The notes beneath the pieces were generated by a model. It did no database searches. It saw nothing but the letters and a program-made list of their open reading frames with translations, and had not been told where the DNA came from. The position numbers were made by a program, and so were the translations under genes. Shown here piece after piece: positions 49,780 through 59,563 of a stretch of 64,000 nt of DNA. The DNA comes from Anaerolineaceae bacterium (lineage in GTDB: Bacteria > Chloroflexota > Anaerolineae > Anaerolineales > Anaerolineaceae). How positions within the stretch are numbered: the first letter of the stretch is position 1; every line of letters starts with the position of its first letter. The stretch spans positions 1-64,000 of the forward strand of contig JAENZD010000007.1 of NCBI GenBank assembly GCA_016841445.1, written 5' to 3'.

Positions 49780-50241
49780 ATGCCCCTTATTGGTATCTTT
49801 AATAATCCTGTCCTGATTGCCGCCATCATCTCATCGATTTTAGCGCAAATTCTCAAGCTCCCGCTGGAGTATCTCCGCACAAAACAGTGGGATTGGTCGC
49901 TTTTATTCAGTACGGGGGGCATGCCCAGCTCCCATTCCGCCGTGGTGACATCTGCGGCTGCCAGCATCGGCCATTATATGGGCTTTGACACGCCCTTGTT
50001 TGGTCTGGCCTTTGCCGTTGCTATGGTCGTGATTTACGATTCAACCAACATCCGCCGCCAAGCGGGGTTCCATGCCCAACAAATCAACCGCATTGTAAAA
50101 GAAGTATTCACAGGAAAGGTCAAACCTATCCAGGAATTCCAGGAACTAAGTGAGGTCCTTGGTCACTCTCCTATTGAAGCTTTAGGGGGAATCATTTTTG
50201 GATTACTTGTCAGCGTTATAACCTGGTTGATCTGGCCCTGA
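49780..50241 (+). CDS. DUF212/divergent PAP2-family membrane protein (YuiD-like)
   Basis: 153 residues, four to five membrane helices. G-G-M-P-S-S-H-S-A-V-V is the PAP2-like motif, followed by D-S-T-N-I-R-R-Q-A-G-F-H-A and L-G-H-S-P-I-E. Family members are distant relatives of PAP2 phosphatases of unknown substrate. Starts 7 bases after xseB, so it is probably the third gene of that transcript. Confidence 0.9.
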   Translation: MPLIGIFNNPVLIAAIISSILAQILKLPLEYLRTKQWDWSLLFSTGGMPSSHSAVVTSAAASIGHYMGFDTPLFGLAFAVAMVVIYDSTNIRRQAGFHAQQINRIVKEVFTGKVKPIQEFQELSEVLGHSPIEALGGIIFGLLVSVITWLIWP

Positions 50242-50292
50242 TCACCAGAAGGTTATAAACTCTGTCTCAGGTGAAAGGCCATTTTAGGGAAA

Positions 50293-51279
50293 TTAATTCC
50301 CAAATGTAAATATAACATTCCCGTTGAGATCGATATATTGATAGATTGCGTTCTTGACAACCAGTGCTAGCCCTTGGTTAAAATCCTGCGCCTGTTCATA
50401 GTTGGGTTTGACAGCCACTTGTCCTGACTGGTCAATAAAACCAATCAATCCGCTTTCAACAATTCGTGCTAAACCTTCATGAAAATCTCCGCCGGCTTCA
50501 AATTTCGGATCAACCACGAATGTACCAGCAGGGTTAATATAGCCTAATAGATCATCTACCACAGCAGCTGCTAAACCCTCAGAAAATGGCAAAGCGTAAT
50601 TGAACATCGGGTCAATGGCAAAATCACCATCCAGATTGATATAACCCCATTGATCATCAATTTGAACCGCTGCCAGCCCTTCTGAAAAAGAACTAGCTGA
50701 ATTAAAGTTCTTTCCATCGATTTGGACTTGCCCAGTTGTATCAATATATGCGTAAGAATATTCGACTTTTACCAGGGCAAATCCATCAGAAAATGATTCT
50801 GCATGATCAAATGCTGGTTCAATGATCATTTCACCCGATGGATCAATGAAACCAAATAACCCATTGACCATCACAGCCGCAAGACCTTCAGAAAATTCAA
50901 GTGCTACCTCATACTGGGGATCAATTGCGAATTTTCCGCTTGGATTGATATAACCAAATAACCCATTTGCCATCACAAGCGCTAGCCCTTCTGAAAAAGC
51001 TGCACCTGACTCAAATTGTGGATCAACGGAGAATTTTCCCGATTCGCTGATATATCCCACCTTATCACCTACTTTAACCGCAGCCATTCCCTCAGAGAAG
51101 TTCATAGCTGCCCTGAACTTTGGATCAACCACCATCTTTCCGGTTTCATTGATATACCCCCACTGGCTGCCTTCTCTGGCTGGAAATAGCGTCTCTTCTG
51201 CCGGTTCAGAACAACCAGATAAAATAATAACCATTGATAAAGTAAAAACTAAAAATATTCCAAATAAACGTGTAGACAT
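50293..51279 (-). CDS. WG-repeat lipoprotein
   Basis: 328 residues. Lipobox L-S-G-C (Cys23), then about eight or nine repeats of roughly 33 residues with the pattern (W/F)GYINxxGKxxxDPxFxxAxxFSEGLAxV, the WG repeat seen in many bacterial surface proteins. Its role may be binding; no catalytic motif. The repeats are quite uniform, so intragenic recombination is possible. Convergent with the DUF212 gene. Confidence 0.92.
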   Translation of the reverse strand: MSTRLFGIFLVFTLSMVIILSGCSEPAEETLFPAREGSQWGYINETGKMVVDPKFRAAMNFSEGMAAVKVGDKVGYISESGKFSVDPQFESGAAFSEGLALVMANGLFGYINPSGKFAIDPQYEVALEFSEGLAAVMVNGLFGFIDPSGEMIIEPAFDHAESFSDGFALVKVEYSYAYIDTTGQVQIDGKNFNSASSFSEGLAAVQIDDQWGYINLDGDFAIDPMFNYALPFSEGLAAAVVDDLLGYINPAGTFVVDPKFEAGGDFHEGLARIVESGLIGFIDQSGQVAVKPNYEQAQDFNQGLALVVKNAIYQYIDLNGNVIFTFGN

Positions 51280-51466
51280 ATGATCTCCTGCCTGTCACAT
51301 TCAAATGTTTGAATGTGACGAGCTTTTTAGCATACAAATTAATACAACCATCAAAATTTAGCACTTGCAGCCAATAATATTAACCTTGGTATATTATTTT
51401 CGCAAGTAAATTTAGGAATTAACAGCTTTGGTTGTCCTCCTTAGCCAATAAATAAAGTGACAAATG

Positions 51467-53071
51467 TTAATGTCCTGAATTACGATTAATCTTGTTTATA
51501 AGCGTTTTCAAAATGCTTCGCAGCTCTGGCATCTTGAATCCGCACATAATCCCAAGATAGGCCAGTAATCCAAGACCTAACCCACCCGCAAGTCGAATGA
51601 CCGTAGATCCATCCCTGAAGAGCGCTAACCATCCAACCACTATCGTTACCATCAAACCGGTTCCAATCAGTGATATCCCCACGCCTTTCCAAATATATTG
51701 CCCTTCTAAGCCTCCTAGTCGCTTCCGCATCAGGAATATTAGGAGGATGCTTTCTAATGCGGTTGCCAGGGAGTTCGCCAGTGCCAAACCGCCATGGGGC
51801 ATCCAACCAATGCTTACGAATAGATTAGACAAAACCAGACTGAATCCGATATTCAATGCCATTGCCCCAACCCCAACAAACACCGGTGTCTTTGTGTCGT
51901 GCAAGGCATAAAAAGCGCGGCTTAAGATCTCGACCAGGGAATGACCAACCAGTCCAGCTGCATACCACAACAGTGCCCAGGCCACCAATTCTGTCGAACG
52001 AGGGGTGAATGCCCCACGCTGATATAAAGCCTGGACCAGCGGGAACCGAAGCAGGATCAAGCCTACTGATGCAGGGATGGCCAGGATCAGGACCGCTCGC
52101 ATTGTAGAAGCCAGGGATCGCCTCATTTCATGCAGTTCATTACGGGCAACCTGTGCTGAAAACGTCGGCAGCGATGCAATCGCCGCAGATTGAGCGATCG
52201 CCATTTGCGGCATTAACATCAAAGAGAAAGCCAGCGTGATAGCTGAGACACTCCCCTCGGGCTGTCCCAGGGCAATGACCGTGTTGACAATGAAATTTAA
52301 CTGCACCACTGCCACCCCAAGCAGCCTTGGCCCCATTAATTTAAAGACCTGGAGGACGGCTTTGTTCCGAATCCCCAAATAAAAATGATATGCTCTGTCC
52401 TTTGTACGCAGCAAGCTTGGGATCTGCAGCAATAAATGCATCAAAGCTCCAGCAACAACACCCACTGCCAACCGCTTCACCCCCCAATCATCAGGCAGCA
52501 GCCAGGTTCCCAGGATCATGCCCAGTGAATACATTGCCGGCGCAATAGAGGGGATTAAAAAAACCTGGTGGGCGTTCAGAATACCCATCACCAAACCGCT
52601 CATGCCAAAAATGATCACAGAAGGCAGCATAAGCCGAAGCAGTTCAACCGTCAGGGCCTCCTGTACCGGATCAGATCCCGGCACCAGCAGGAATAAGCCA
52701 TCCCTGACGATTTGTGGGGCAAATACCCAGGCGATCACGCTGATGATGATCAAGGCAAGCAGGACTAGGTTGATCACGCCAGATGCCAAACGCCAGGCGT
52801 CATGCCGGTCATCACGTGTTAGAAAACTTGTAAATGTCGGGATAAAAGCGGATCCTAAGGCACCCCCAGCCACCAAATTAAAGAGCAATTCCACAATCCG
52901 GTTAGCTGCATTATATGAATCAAGCTGGGCAGAAGTACCAAAAGCATCAGTGATCACAATCCCCCGGACAACACCAACCAGGTTACTGATAATAAAGGCA
53001 AACATGACCGTACCTGCTGCCCGGGCTATCTGCTGGTTTGCTGTTGGGATTGGTTTAATTTTCTCGTTCAT
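51467..53071 (-). CDS. murJ: lipid II flippase MurJ
   Basis: 534 residues, about 14 membrane helices of the MOP superfamily. F-G-T-S-A-Q-L-D-S-Y near the start, G-A-L-G-S-A-F-I-P-T-F, and A-L-Y-Q-R-G-A-F and R-A-F-Y-A-L-H-D-T-K-T-P are MurJ/MviN signatures. It flips lipid II across the membrane for peptidoglycan synthesis, implying a murein wall. Its ATG overlaps the mazG stop by 4 bases (ATGA), so translation is coupled. Confidence 0.93.
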   Translation of the reverse strand: MNEKIKPIPTANQQIARAAGTVMFAFIISNLVGVVRGIVITDAFGTSAQLDSYNAANRIVELLFNLVAGGALGSAFIPTFTSFLTRDDRHDAWRLASGVINLVLLALIIISVIAWVFAPQIVRDGLFLLVPGSDPVQEALTVELLRLMLPSVIIFGMSGLVMGILNAHQVFLIPSIAPAMYSLGMILGTWLLPDDWGVKRLAVGVVAGALMHLLLQIPSLLRTKDRAYHFYLGIRNKAVLQVFKLMGPRLLGVAVVQLNFIVNTVIALGQPEGSVSAITLAFSLMLMPQMAIAQSAAIASLPTFSAQVARNELHEMRRSLASTMRAVLILAIPASVGLILLRFPLVQALYQRGAFTPRSTELVAWALLWYAAGLVGHSLVEILSRAFYALHDTKTPVFVGVGAMALNIGFSLVLSNLFVSIGWMPHGGLALANSLATALESILLIFLMRKRLGGLEGQYIWKGVGISLIGTGLMVTIVVGWLALFRDGSTVIRLAGGLGLGLLAYLGIMCGFKMPELRSILKTLINKINRNSGH

Positions 53072-54567
53072 TCCGTATTTCCATCCTCATCTTGAGACCG
53101 GATATGGACTCCCAGTTGGACCTTTTCTTCAGCAGTTAATTCTGACAAAGATCTTCCGTTTTCCAAAACTTTGCCTTCCAATTGACCCAATCGATCTCTA
53201 AAGCGGTTGAGAGAATGACGCAGCGCACTTTCTGCATCTATGTCTTCAAAATGGGCAAGTGCTGCTGCTTTTAACAGGATTTCTCCAAGGAGTTCTGTTT
53301 TGTCACCTTCATCAGCGGCGATGGTCCTCTCGATCATGCTATTGAAATCTTGATTATGAATCTCCCCATCCCAGGGGTCAATCCCCATTCGCCGAACCCG
53401 TTCAACAATTTCCTGCGCTTGCAATAATGCAGGAAGAGCTTTAGGTACACCATCCAAAATCCCCTTTTTGTCGGAAACATCATTATCGCGGCGTTCCTTT
53501 GCTTTGATAGCTTCCCAATTTTGGATCACCCCGGAAACACCCTCAACATCCACTTCAGAGAATACATGGGGATGGCGGCGGATCAATTTAGTGTTAATGC
53601 CTTCTAATACCTGGTGGATATTGAAATCGCCTTCTTCTGTTGCAATCTGGGCATGCAAAATGATTTGCAGTAAAAGGTCTCCCAATTCTTCCTGGAGTTC
53701 AACCATATCCTCCCGGTCCAGAGCGTCCAGCGTTTCATAGGTCTCTTCCAAAAGGAAAGGTCGCAAGCTCTCATGTGTTTGCTCTTTGTCCCATGGGCAG
53801 CCATCGGGTGCCCTCAAACGGGCAATCACCTCCTGGAATGCTTCAAAAGATGCATGCGTCGAGAGAGGCGGGACAAACAGCGAACTTAGCAAACCCAAAT
53901 GTTGGCTGTGGTCTATTTCGAACAGGGCTGTGTTTTCGATTTTTTCATGCTCTGTCCCAGCAGCGTGTACCAGGATGACCGGATGGTCATCGGGGTAAGC
54001 AGCCATCAGTGAAAGTTTCACATCCGATGCGACTGCTTTCGAGTAGATTTGAGCAATTAATGCCGGTGAGGATGGGGGGAAACCAGGGGTCTGACGCATT
54101 GAAAGGGTCACCGCGTCCGCCAGAACCATATCCGGGAACGGGTCAACCCCCAGCGCTCGAAATGTAGGTTCCAGGAAACTTAATCCATCGATCACCTTCA
54201 CAGGGATGCCAGCATCTTTTGCTCGCCTTGTAATTTCCGGGCAGGTGGCTTCAGCAACAAAAGGGTGCCCCGGTACCGCATAGGTCACTTCAATGCCGTC
54301 ATTTGCGCGTTGGAGAATGGTTTCAATAATCGTCTCGTATACGTCCTCAAATCGCTCATTCTGCTCATAAATGTGATCAAAACTTTCGATCTCGATTTTT
54401 TCCGGTAAAGAAGCAACCGTTGGATGCTGCGAAGTGCGAACGTAGAGATGATCGATTCGGTTTAGCCATTCCAACGATTCTTGCGTCAGCAACCCTGGGT
54501 CACCAGGACCCAAGCCGAGAAGCGTAATCGTACCCTTTATTTTGAAGCTCTTCTGTTCTTTCATCAT
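53068..54567 (-). CDS. mazG: tetrapyrrole methylase-MazG fusion (YabN-like)
   Basis: 499 residues. The N-terminal part (about 1-215) is a tetrapyrrole/SAM methylase fold with G-L-G-P-G-D-P-G-L-L and Y-A-V-P-G-H-P-F-V-A-E-A-T. The C-terminal part is MazG: L-R-A-P-D-G-C-P-W-D-K-E-Q-T-H, E-E-T-Y-E-T-L-D-A-L and E-L-G-D-L-L-L-Q-I, with the EExxE-type acidic metal sites. It hydrolyses NTPs to NMP and pyrophosphate; the role of the methylase half is unclear. Same fusion as Bacillus YabN. A TATAAT lies at 54594-54589. Confidence 0.93.
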   Translation of the reverse strand: MMKEQKSFKIKGTITLLGLGPGDPGLLTQESLEWLNRIDHLYVRTSQHPTVASLPEKIEIESFDHIYEQNERFEDVYETIIETILQRANDGIEVTYAVPGHPFVAEATCPEITRRAKDAGIPVKVIDGLSFLEPTFRALGVDPFPDMVLADAVTLSMRQTPGFPPSSPALIAQIYSKAVASDVKLSLMAAYPDDHPVILVHAAGTEHEKIENTALFEIDHSQHLGLLSSLFVPPLSTHASFEAFQEVIARLRAPDGCPWDKEQTHESLRPFLLEETYETLDALDREDMVELQEELGDLLLQIILHAQIATEEGDFNIHQVLEGINTKLIRRHPHVFSEVDVEGVSGVIQNWEAIKAKERRDNDVSDKKGILDGVPKALPALLQAQEIVERVRRMGIDPWDGEIHNQDFNSMIERTIAADEGDKTELLGEILLKAAALAHFEDIDAESALRHSLNRFRDRLGQLEGKVLENGRSLSELTAEEKVQLGVHIRSQDEDGNTE

Positions 54568-54600
54568 TATTTCCTGCTATCTCAAACCATTATAACAAAT

Positions 54601-54622
54601 AGAGACGTTTTACAACGTCTCT
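54601..54622 (-). terminator. terminator of the ribosomal protein block
   Basis: AGAGACGTT (54601-54609), loop TTAC, AACGTCTCT (54614-54622): perfect 9-bp stem. Read on the minus strand it is followed by ATTTGTT, closing the rpsI end of the ribosomal transcript and separating it from mazG. Confidence 0.75.
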
Positions 54623-54706
54623 AATAAAGATCTTATTTTATAGCTAAATTAACAAGCGGTAAATCTGCCTGGAAGATATGTCCCAGGTCGAAAATACTTG
54701 TATGAC

Positions 54707-55102
54707 CTAGCGTTTGGTATAGGTTGGCGCCTTACGGGCACGCTTGAGACCTGGTTTCTTGCGTTCCTTAACGCGTGGGTCTCGGGTCAGGTATCCGCTG
54801 TGGCGCAGTGGTGGACGTAGTTCTTCGTCCATTTTAACCAAAGCACGGGCTAAGCCTAATTTTACAGCGTCACGCTGTCCAGTTACACCGCCGCCATTGA
54901 CCATCACAGTCACATCAAAACTCTCTTTTGATTGGCTGGCAATTTCAAATGCATCAACGATCTCTGATGCATCACCTAAACGGGTGAAATATGCTTCAAT
55001 TTCTTTTTCGTTGACCATGAAAACACCAGACCCCTGCATAATGCGCACACGGGCTGAGCTTTCTTTACGACGTCCAACGCCTTCATAATATCGATTATTC
55101 AT
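54707..55102 (-). CDS. rpsI: 30S ribosomal protein uS9
   Basis: 131 residues. R-R-K-E-S-S-A-R-V-R near the start and the strongly basic end K-K-P-G-L-K-R-A-R-K-A-P-T-Y-T-K-R are the uS9 marks; the C-terminal Lys-Arg tail touches tRNA in the P site. 18 bases after rplM, the usual rplM-rpsI pair. AAGAGGAG precedes the ATG. Last gene before the terminator. Confidence 0.97.
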   Translation of the reverse strand: MNNRYYEGVGRRKESSARVRIMQGSGVFMVNEKEIEAYFTRLGDASEIVDAFEIASQSKESFDVTVMVNGGGVTGQRDAVKLGLARALVKMDEELRPPLRHSGYLTRDPRVKERKKPGLKRARKAPTYTKR

Positions 55103-55120
55103 GAATATTAATTACTCCTC

Positions 55121-55561
55121 TTACTCTACCATCGCCGGTTCTTGCGCCTGATGCGGATGTTCGGGTCCGGCATAGACATGCAGATTCTTGAAGATCCTTC
55201 GCCCAAATTTAGTATGGGGGATCATGCCCTTGACTGCTGCTTCAATCACGCGTTCAGGGAATTTTATCAATTGGTCCCGCAGCGAAATCTCTTTTATACC
55301 GCCGGGGTAATTTGAATGGCGGTAGTACTTCTTGGTATCCAAACGAGTGGGATAGACATCCACTTTCTCGGCATTGATCACGACCACATTGGCACCAGTC
55401 AAAGCGCCAGGGGTGTAATTGGGTTTATGTTTACCAAGTAGAAGTTGTGCAATTCTGGTCGAAAGGCGGCCTAAATTCTGGCCTTCTGCATCAACCAGCA
55501 GCCATTCTCGTTCAACCTGTCCTTTTGGTACGTATGTTTTTCTCACTGTCAAACTCTCCAT
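55121..55561 (-). CDS. rplM: 50S ribosomal protein uL13
   Basis: 146 residues. W-L-L-V-D-A-E-G-Q-N-L-G-R-L-S-T, L-L-G-K-H-K-P-N-Y-T-P and A-V-K-G-M-I-P-H are conserved in uL13, an early 50S assembly protein. It follows truA by 60 bases and precedes rpsI. Confidence 0.97.
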   Translation of the reverse strand: MESLTVRKTYVPKGQVEREWLLVDAEGQNLGRLSTRIAQLLLGKHKPNYTPGALTGANVVVINAEKVDVYPTRLDTKKYYRHSNYPGGIKEISLRDQLIKFPERVIEAAVKGMIPHTKFGRRIFKNLHVYAGPEHPHQAQEPAMVE

Positions 55562-55621
55562 CTTTCGAAATATTCAACTCCAGGCATTCCAGCCTAAATG
55601 ATGATATTCATCTATTTCTTT

Positions 55622-56371
55622 TTACAAATAACTTACTTCTTCCAATACAAGCCCCTCAGCAGGTGCTAAGCCCTGTAAGAGTGTCTCGCCGTTTTCAAGG
55701 GATTGCTCTACCAGGTCTTCTGTGACCTCTTTTAATCCAATTTTTACTAGAGTAAAAGTGATCCGCCTGACCATGTGGTAAAGAAAGGCGTTAGCGGTGA
55801 TGTCAAAGTAAAACGCATCTCCGTCTTGCACCCATCCTGCTGAAAACACCTCTCTGATCGTGCTGCCACCCTCTGAGGTGGGACTGCCAAAACCAGAGAA
55901 ATCGTGAATTCCGATCAATGCCTGGGCCGCATTGTTCATCGGTGCTAAATCAACTGCTGGCCAAACTCGCCAGGCGAGTGCTTCCCTGAGGGGATCACGA
56001 ACCGGCTGGCAAAACACTTGATATCTGTAATGCCGCTTCCTTGCATCAAATCGAGGATGAAAATCAGGCGACACTTTCTCAACAGTCTGGACAGCCATGT
56101 CTCTCGGCAGGTAATAGTTGAGGGCGTTTCGTAAATCTAATGTTGTGTGTTCCCAGTCGAGCTTGAAACTCACAACTTGCCCTCTAGCATGCACGCCGGC
56201 ATCCGTTCGACCTGCGCCTAAAATGCTCTGGCCTAACCAGCCCATTTTTCGCAACCCGGCCTCAAATTCACCTTGCACAGTCCGGTTGTCATCTTGCCTT
56301 TGATACCCGGCAAATGCTGAGCCGTTGTATGTCAGAATAACTTTGTAATGTGCTGAACCCATCGGGATCAA
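55622..56371 (-). CDS. truA: tRNA pseudouridine synthase A
   Basis: 249 residues. Y-N-G-S-A-F-A-G-Y-Q-R-Q, then the catalytic Asp in G-R-T-D-A-G-V-H-A, R-H-Y-R-Y and F-L-Y-H-M-V-R are TruA motifs. It makes pseudouridine at positions 38-40 of the tRNA anticodon arm. Located between rplQ (9 bases) and rplM, a common Gram-positive order. Confidence 0.96.
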   Translation of the reverse strand: MIPMGSAHYKVILTYNGSAFAGYQRQDDNRTVQGEFEAGLRKMGWLGQSILGAGRTDAGVHARGQVVSFKLDWEHTTLDLRNALNYYLPRDMAVQTVEKVSPDFHPRFDARKRHYRYQVFCQPVRDPLREALAWRVWPAVDLAPMNNAAQALIGIHDFSGFGSPTSEGGSTIREVFSAGWVQDGDAFYFDITANAFLYHMVRRITFTLVKIGLKEVTEDLVEQSLENGETLLQGLAPAEGLVLEEVSYL

Positions 56372-56380
56372 CCGGCAGGT

Positions 56381-56764
56381 TTACTCTTCAACAAGCTCGA
56401 TCAGCGCCATTTCTGCGCCGTCGCTTTTTCGTGGACCCAATTTGAGGATCCTGGTATAGCCGCCATTGCGGCTGGTATAACGTGGTCCAATATCATTAAA
56501 TAATTTCATAACCAAATCCCGGCTGCCATTCCCCAGTACAGCAGTCGCTTTACGGCGAGCGTTGACACCCAAAATTTCATCCACATCCTGGTTATTTCTT
56601 GCCAAGGTGATCAGTTTTTCAACATGCGCCTGGATTGATTTTGCCTTCGGCAGTGTTGTTTTCATTCGTTCATTTTCAATAAGCTGTCGTACCATCGTGC
56701 GCCGCATGGCTGTCCGATGACCGCCACTGCGGTTGAGACGGAACTTTTTAACTTTATGTCGCAT
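56381..56764 (-). CDS. rplQ: 50S ribosomal protein bL17
   Basis: 127 residues. M-R-H-K-V-K-K-F-R-L-N-R-S-G-G-H-R and N-G-G-Y-T-R-I-L-K-L-G-P-R-K-S-D-G-A are bL17 signatures; it lines the exit tunnel area. Begins 3 bases after the rpoA stop. Confidence 0.97.
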   Translation of the reverse strand: MRHKVKKFRLNRSGGHRTAMRRTMVRQLIENERMKTTLPKAKSIQAHVEKLITLARNNQDVDEILGVNARRKATAVLGNGSRDLVMKLFNDIGPRYTSRNGGYTRILKLGPRKSDGAEMALIELVEE

Positions 56765-56767
56765 AAC

Positions 56768-57742
56768 TTAATTCTCCGTAGTTTCTTCCTCTTCCTCATC
56801 CAGGAAGCCCTTATCAGCCATCTGTTCTTTTAATTCAACCAGGCTCTTTTCACCGAAGTTTCGAATAGCAAGGATAGCTTCCTCACCTTTATCCAGCAGT
56901 TCAAGGACATCACCAACCGTCGTGATCCCTGTGCGCTTCAAAGAATTGAAAACTCTAACCGTCAGGTCCAGGTTTTCAATAGGCATCTCGGCAGCTTCGC
57001 TGTTTACAGTCGGAACTGGCTCTGCCTGTTCAATGGGAACAGAGAGCATTTCTTCACTAATTCCTGCGATGAAGCTCAGATGCTGCATGAGTATCTTAGA
57101 AGAATCACCCATAGCTTGTTCAGGGGAAATTGTTCCATCCGTCCAAATTTCAAGTACCAAGCGGTCGAAATCCGTACTCTGACCAACACGCGCTGAGCCA
57201 ATCATCCAATTTACTTTTCGAACTGGTGTAAAAATCGCATCAACAGCCAGTTCACCAATCGGTAAACTACTACCGCGTTCGTTAGCTGGAGAATAACCTC
57301 TACCGCGCTCAACTGTCAGATCAATTTCCAGTCTGGCCTTCTTGCTGTCCACGGTAAACAGATAAAGATCGGGATTGACGATTTCCACCTCTGGTGGACA
57401 AATGATATCTGCAGCTGTTACCGTTCCTTCACCACTGACTTCCAAATGGAGATGCGAGATATCCACATCGAACATGATCATCCGCAGTTGTTTTAGTTGG
57501 AGCACAACCTGGATCACATCTTCGCGCACGCCTTCGATTTCACTAAACTCGTGCAAAACATCTGTAATTCGCACAGATGTTACCGCTGCACCTTCTAAAG
57601 AAGAAAGCAGCACCCGGCGTAAAGAATTGCCAACCGTTGTCCCAAAGCCTCGTTCAAGTGGGCTGATCGAAAATTTCCCGTAGTTGCGAGCTTCTGCAAT
57701 TCGTTCAACTTTTGGTTTTACCATACTTATTGTTCCAGTCAC
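56768..57742 (-). CDS. rpoA: RNA polymerase alpha subunit
   Basis: 324 residues. The N-terminal dimerisation domain has F-G-T-T-V-G-N-S-L-R-R-V-L-L-S-S-L-E-G; the C-terminal domain has L-D-L-T-V-R-V-F-N-S-L-K-R-T-G-I-T-T-V-G and L-L-D-K-G, used for promoter UP elements and activators. GTG 57742 gives the longest form, ATG 57724 the more usual M-V-K-P-K-V. An acidic tail ends the protein. It sits between rpsD and rplQ as in the alpha operon. Confidence 0.97.
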   Translation of the reverse strand: MTGTISMVKPKVERIAEARNYGKFSISPLERGFGTTVGNSLRRVLLSSLEGAAVTSVRITDVLHEFSEIEGVREDVIQVVLQLKQLRMIMFDVDISHLHLEVSGEGTVTAADIICPPEVEIVNPDLYLFTVDSKKARLEIDLTVERGRGYSPANERGSSLPIGELAVDAIFTPVRKVNWMIGSARVGQSTDFDRLVLEIWTDGTISPEQAMGDSSKILMQHLSFIAGISEEMLSVPIEQAEPVPTVNSEAAEMPIENLDLTVRVFNSLKRTGITTVGDVLELLDKGEEAILAIRNFGEKSLVELKEQMADKGFLDEEEEETTEN

Positions 57743-57789
57743 GTCCTACCCCTTACCTGTGCATCCTTATGCACCACCACTGAGCAGTA

Positions 57790-58425
57790 TTATCGGGAGT
57801 AGAACTCAACGATAAGCTGTTCATTCAAATTACCATCAATTTCAGCACGTTCGGGCAAACGTATCACCCGACCAGTGAGTTTATCCAAGTCTGCTTCAAC
57901 CCATGTTGGGGGTGTTCGGCTTTCTTCGGCTGCTCGGAGTGTTTTAAAATACTCTATTTGTGACGATCTTTCAGTGATCTCAACCATATCACCAGGTTTA
58001 AGCGTGGTTGAAGGCACATTGTTTCGCCGGTTGTTAACCATGAAATGTCCATGGCTGACGAGCTGCCTTGCCTGGGCACGGCTGTCTGCAAAGCCTAATC
58101 GATAAACAATGTTATCCAACCGTGATTCCAAAATCTGGAGCAGGTTCAAACCTGTCAGACCGGGTCGTCTTTGCGCATCATGGAAATAGCGACGGAATTG
58201 ACGCTCTAAAACGCCGTAAATCCGTTTTGCTTTTTGTTTTCCACGTAACTGAAGGGAGAAGTCCGATTCTCGACCACGACGTCTGCTGTATCGGCCATGT
58301 TCTCCAGGAGCATAAGCTCGTTTTTCTACCGCACAATTAGGGGTATAACAACGTTCACCCTTTAAAAATAGTTTTTCACCTTCACGCCGGCATAATTTAC
58401 AAACCGGACCAGTATATCTTGCCAT
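57790..58425 (-). CDS. rpsD: 30S ribosomal protein uS4
   Basis: 211 residues. [22 protein letters not shown] at the N-terminus; with C-Y-T-P-N-C downstream it has four cysteines, a zinc-binding form of uS4. The S4 RNA-binding domain includes [14 protein letters not shown]. It binds 16S rRNA early and in many bacteria represses the alpha operon. AGAGGAAC precedes the ATG. Confidence 0.97.
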   Translation of the reverse strand: MARYTGPVCKLCRREGEKLFLKGERCYTPNCAVEKRAYAPGEHGRYSRRRGRESDFSLQLRGKQKAKRIYGVLERQFRRYFHDAQRRPGLTGLNLLQILESRLDNIVYRLGFADSRAQARQLVSHGHFMVNNRRNNVPSTTLKPGDMVEITERSSQIEYFKTLRAAEESRTPPTWVEADLDKLTGRVIRLPERAEIDGNLNEQLIVEFYSR

Positions 58426-58448
58426 TTAGTTCCTCTCTTATAAATCTA

Positions 58449-58853
58449 CTACACGCGGCGACGTTTTGGAGGCCGGCAGCCATTATGAGGCACCGGGGTT
58501 ACATCTTCAATAGATCTTACCGTGATGCCCAAACCTTGCACGGCACGAATGGTTGCTTCACGACCTGGACCAGGGCCTTTAATGATCACATCAACTTCCT
58601 GGATTCCAAAACCTTGTGCAGTCTTCATCACCTGCTCTGTTGCCAAACGGGCAGCAAAAGGTGTGCTCTTCCGGGATCCTTTGAACCCAGCTGAACCGGC
58701 GCTTCCCCAACAAACCGTATTTCCCTGTAAATCAGTTACAGTGATGATCGTATTGTTGAAAGAAGCCATCACATGCACCTGTGCTGATGACATTTGGCGT
58801 TTAACTTTGCGTGAACCTGTTGTTCGCCGCGTTCGTTGTGGTTGTTTTGCCAT
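58449..58853 (-). CDS. rpsK: 30S ribosomal protein uS11
   Basis: 134 residues. [25 protein letters not shown] and the C-terminal [13 protein letters not shown] are uS11 marks. Platform of the small subunit. A gap of 112 bases separates it from rpsM, longer than elsewhere in the block; I see no gene in it. Confidence 0.97.
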   Translation of the reverse strand: MAKQPQRTRRTTGSRKVKRQMSSAQVHVMASFNNTIITVTDLQGNTVCWGSAGSAGFKGSRKSTPFAARLATEQVMKTAQGFGIQEVDVIIKGPGPGREATIRAVQGLGITVRSIEDVTPVPHNGCRPPKRRRV

Positions 58854-58965
58854 TATTCCTCGCTAATCAAACTTTTTTCTTATCCAAATGCCAGCCTTGC
58901 CGCGGGGGAGAAAGGAAGGAGAGAACCCCAGACAAGCATCCGGATTGGTATTTCTATAAACAGAC

Positions 58966-59355
58966 TTATTTCTTGCCGACACCTCGACGGCGGCCGCGCC
59001 CTGCAACCGTCTTCTTAGGACCTTTGCGCGTACGAGCGTTCGTTTTTGTGCGCTGACCGCGTACTGGCAGCCCACGCCGGTGGCGTAAACCGCGATAAGT
59101 GCCGATTTCAATCAATCGCTTGATATTCATCTGCACCTGTCGGCGCAAGTCACCTTCAACACTATAATTCCCGGAAATGAACTCACGCATTTTCGATACG
59201 TCAGTATCACTGAGATCCTTAACACGAATGTCTGGATCAACACCGGTTGCTTCAATAATTTTATTTGCCCGAGTCGGGCCAATCCCATAAATATATCTTA
59301 GACCTATCTCCACACGCTTATCGCGGGGAAGGTCAACACCTTCAATACGTGCCAT
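58966..59355 (-). CDS. rpsM: 30S ribosomal protein uS13
   Basis: 129 residues. [24 protein letters not shown] and the basic end [22 protein letters not shown] identify uS13, at the head of the small subunit contacting tRNA and the 50S bridge. It follows rpmJ by 11 bases. Confidence 0.97.
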   Translation of the reverse strand: MARIEGVDLPRDKRVEIGLRYIYGIGPTRANKIIEATGVDPDIRVKDLSDTDVSKMREFISGNYSVEGDLRRQVQMNIKRLIEIGTYRGLRHRRGLPVRGQRTKTNARTRKGPKKTVAGRGRRRGVGKK

Positions 59356-59366
59356 TGTCGTTTTCC

Positions 59367-59480
59367 TTATCCTTGTCGTTGTTTATGCTTCGGGTTTTCA
59401 CAAATAACATACAAACGACCATTGCGTTTTACAATTTTGCATTTTGCACAGCGTTTCTTAATTGATGCTGTTACTTTCAC
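59367..59480 (-). CDS. rpmJ: 50S ribosomal protein bL36
   Basis: 37 residues, below the size of routine ORF lists. It begins with [18 protein letters not shown], then [11 protein letters not shown]. The cysteines and histidine (C11, C14, C27, H32) form the zinc ribbon of the C+ form. GGAG lies 6 bases before GTG. Position between map and rpsM is canonical, but infA, normally just upstream, is missing. Confidence 0.96.
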   Translation of the reverse strand: MKVTASIKKRCAKCKIVKRNGRLYVICENPKHKQRQG

Positions 59481-59563
59481 CTCTAACTCCTTTTATCTTG
59501 CAATGACTTTCTGCAAAGTAGTGATTATACCTGCTAGCCTAACAATCGTCCAGTCTCATCTTC

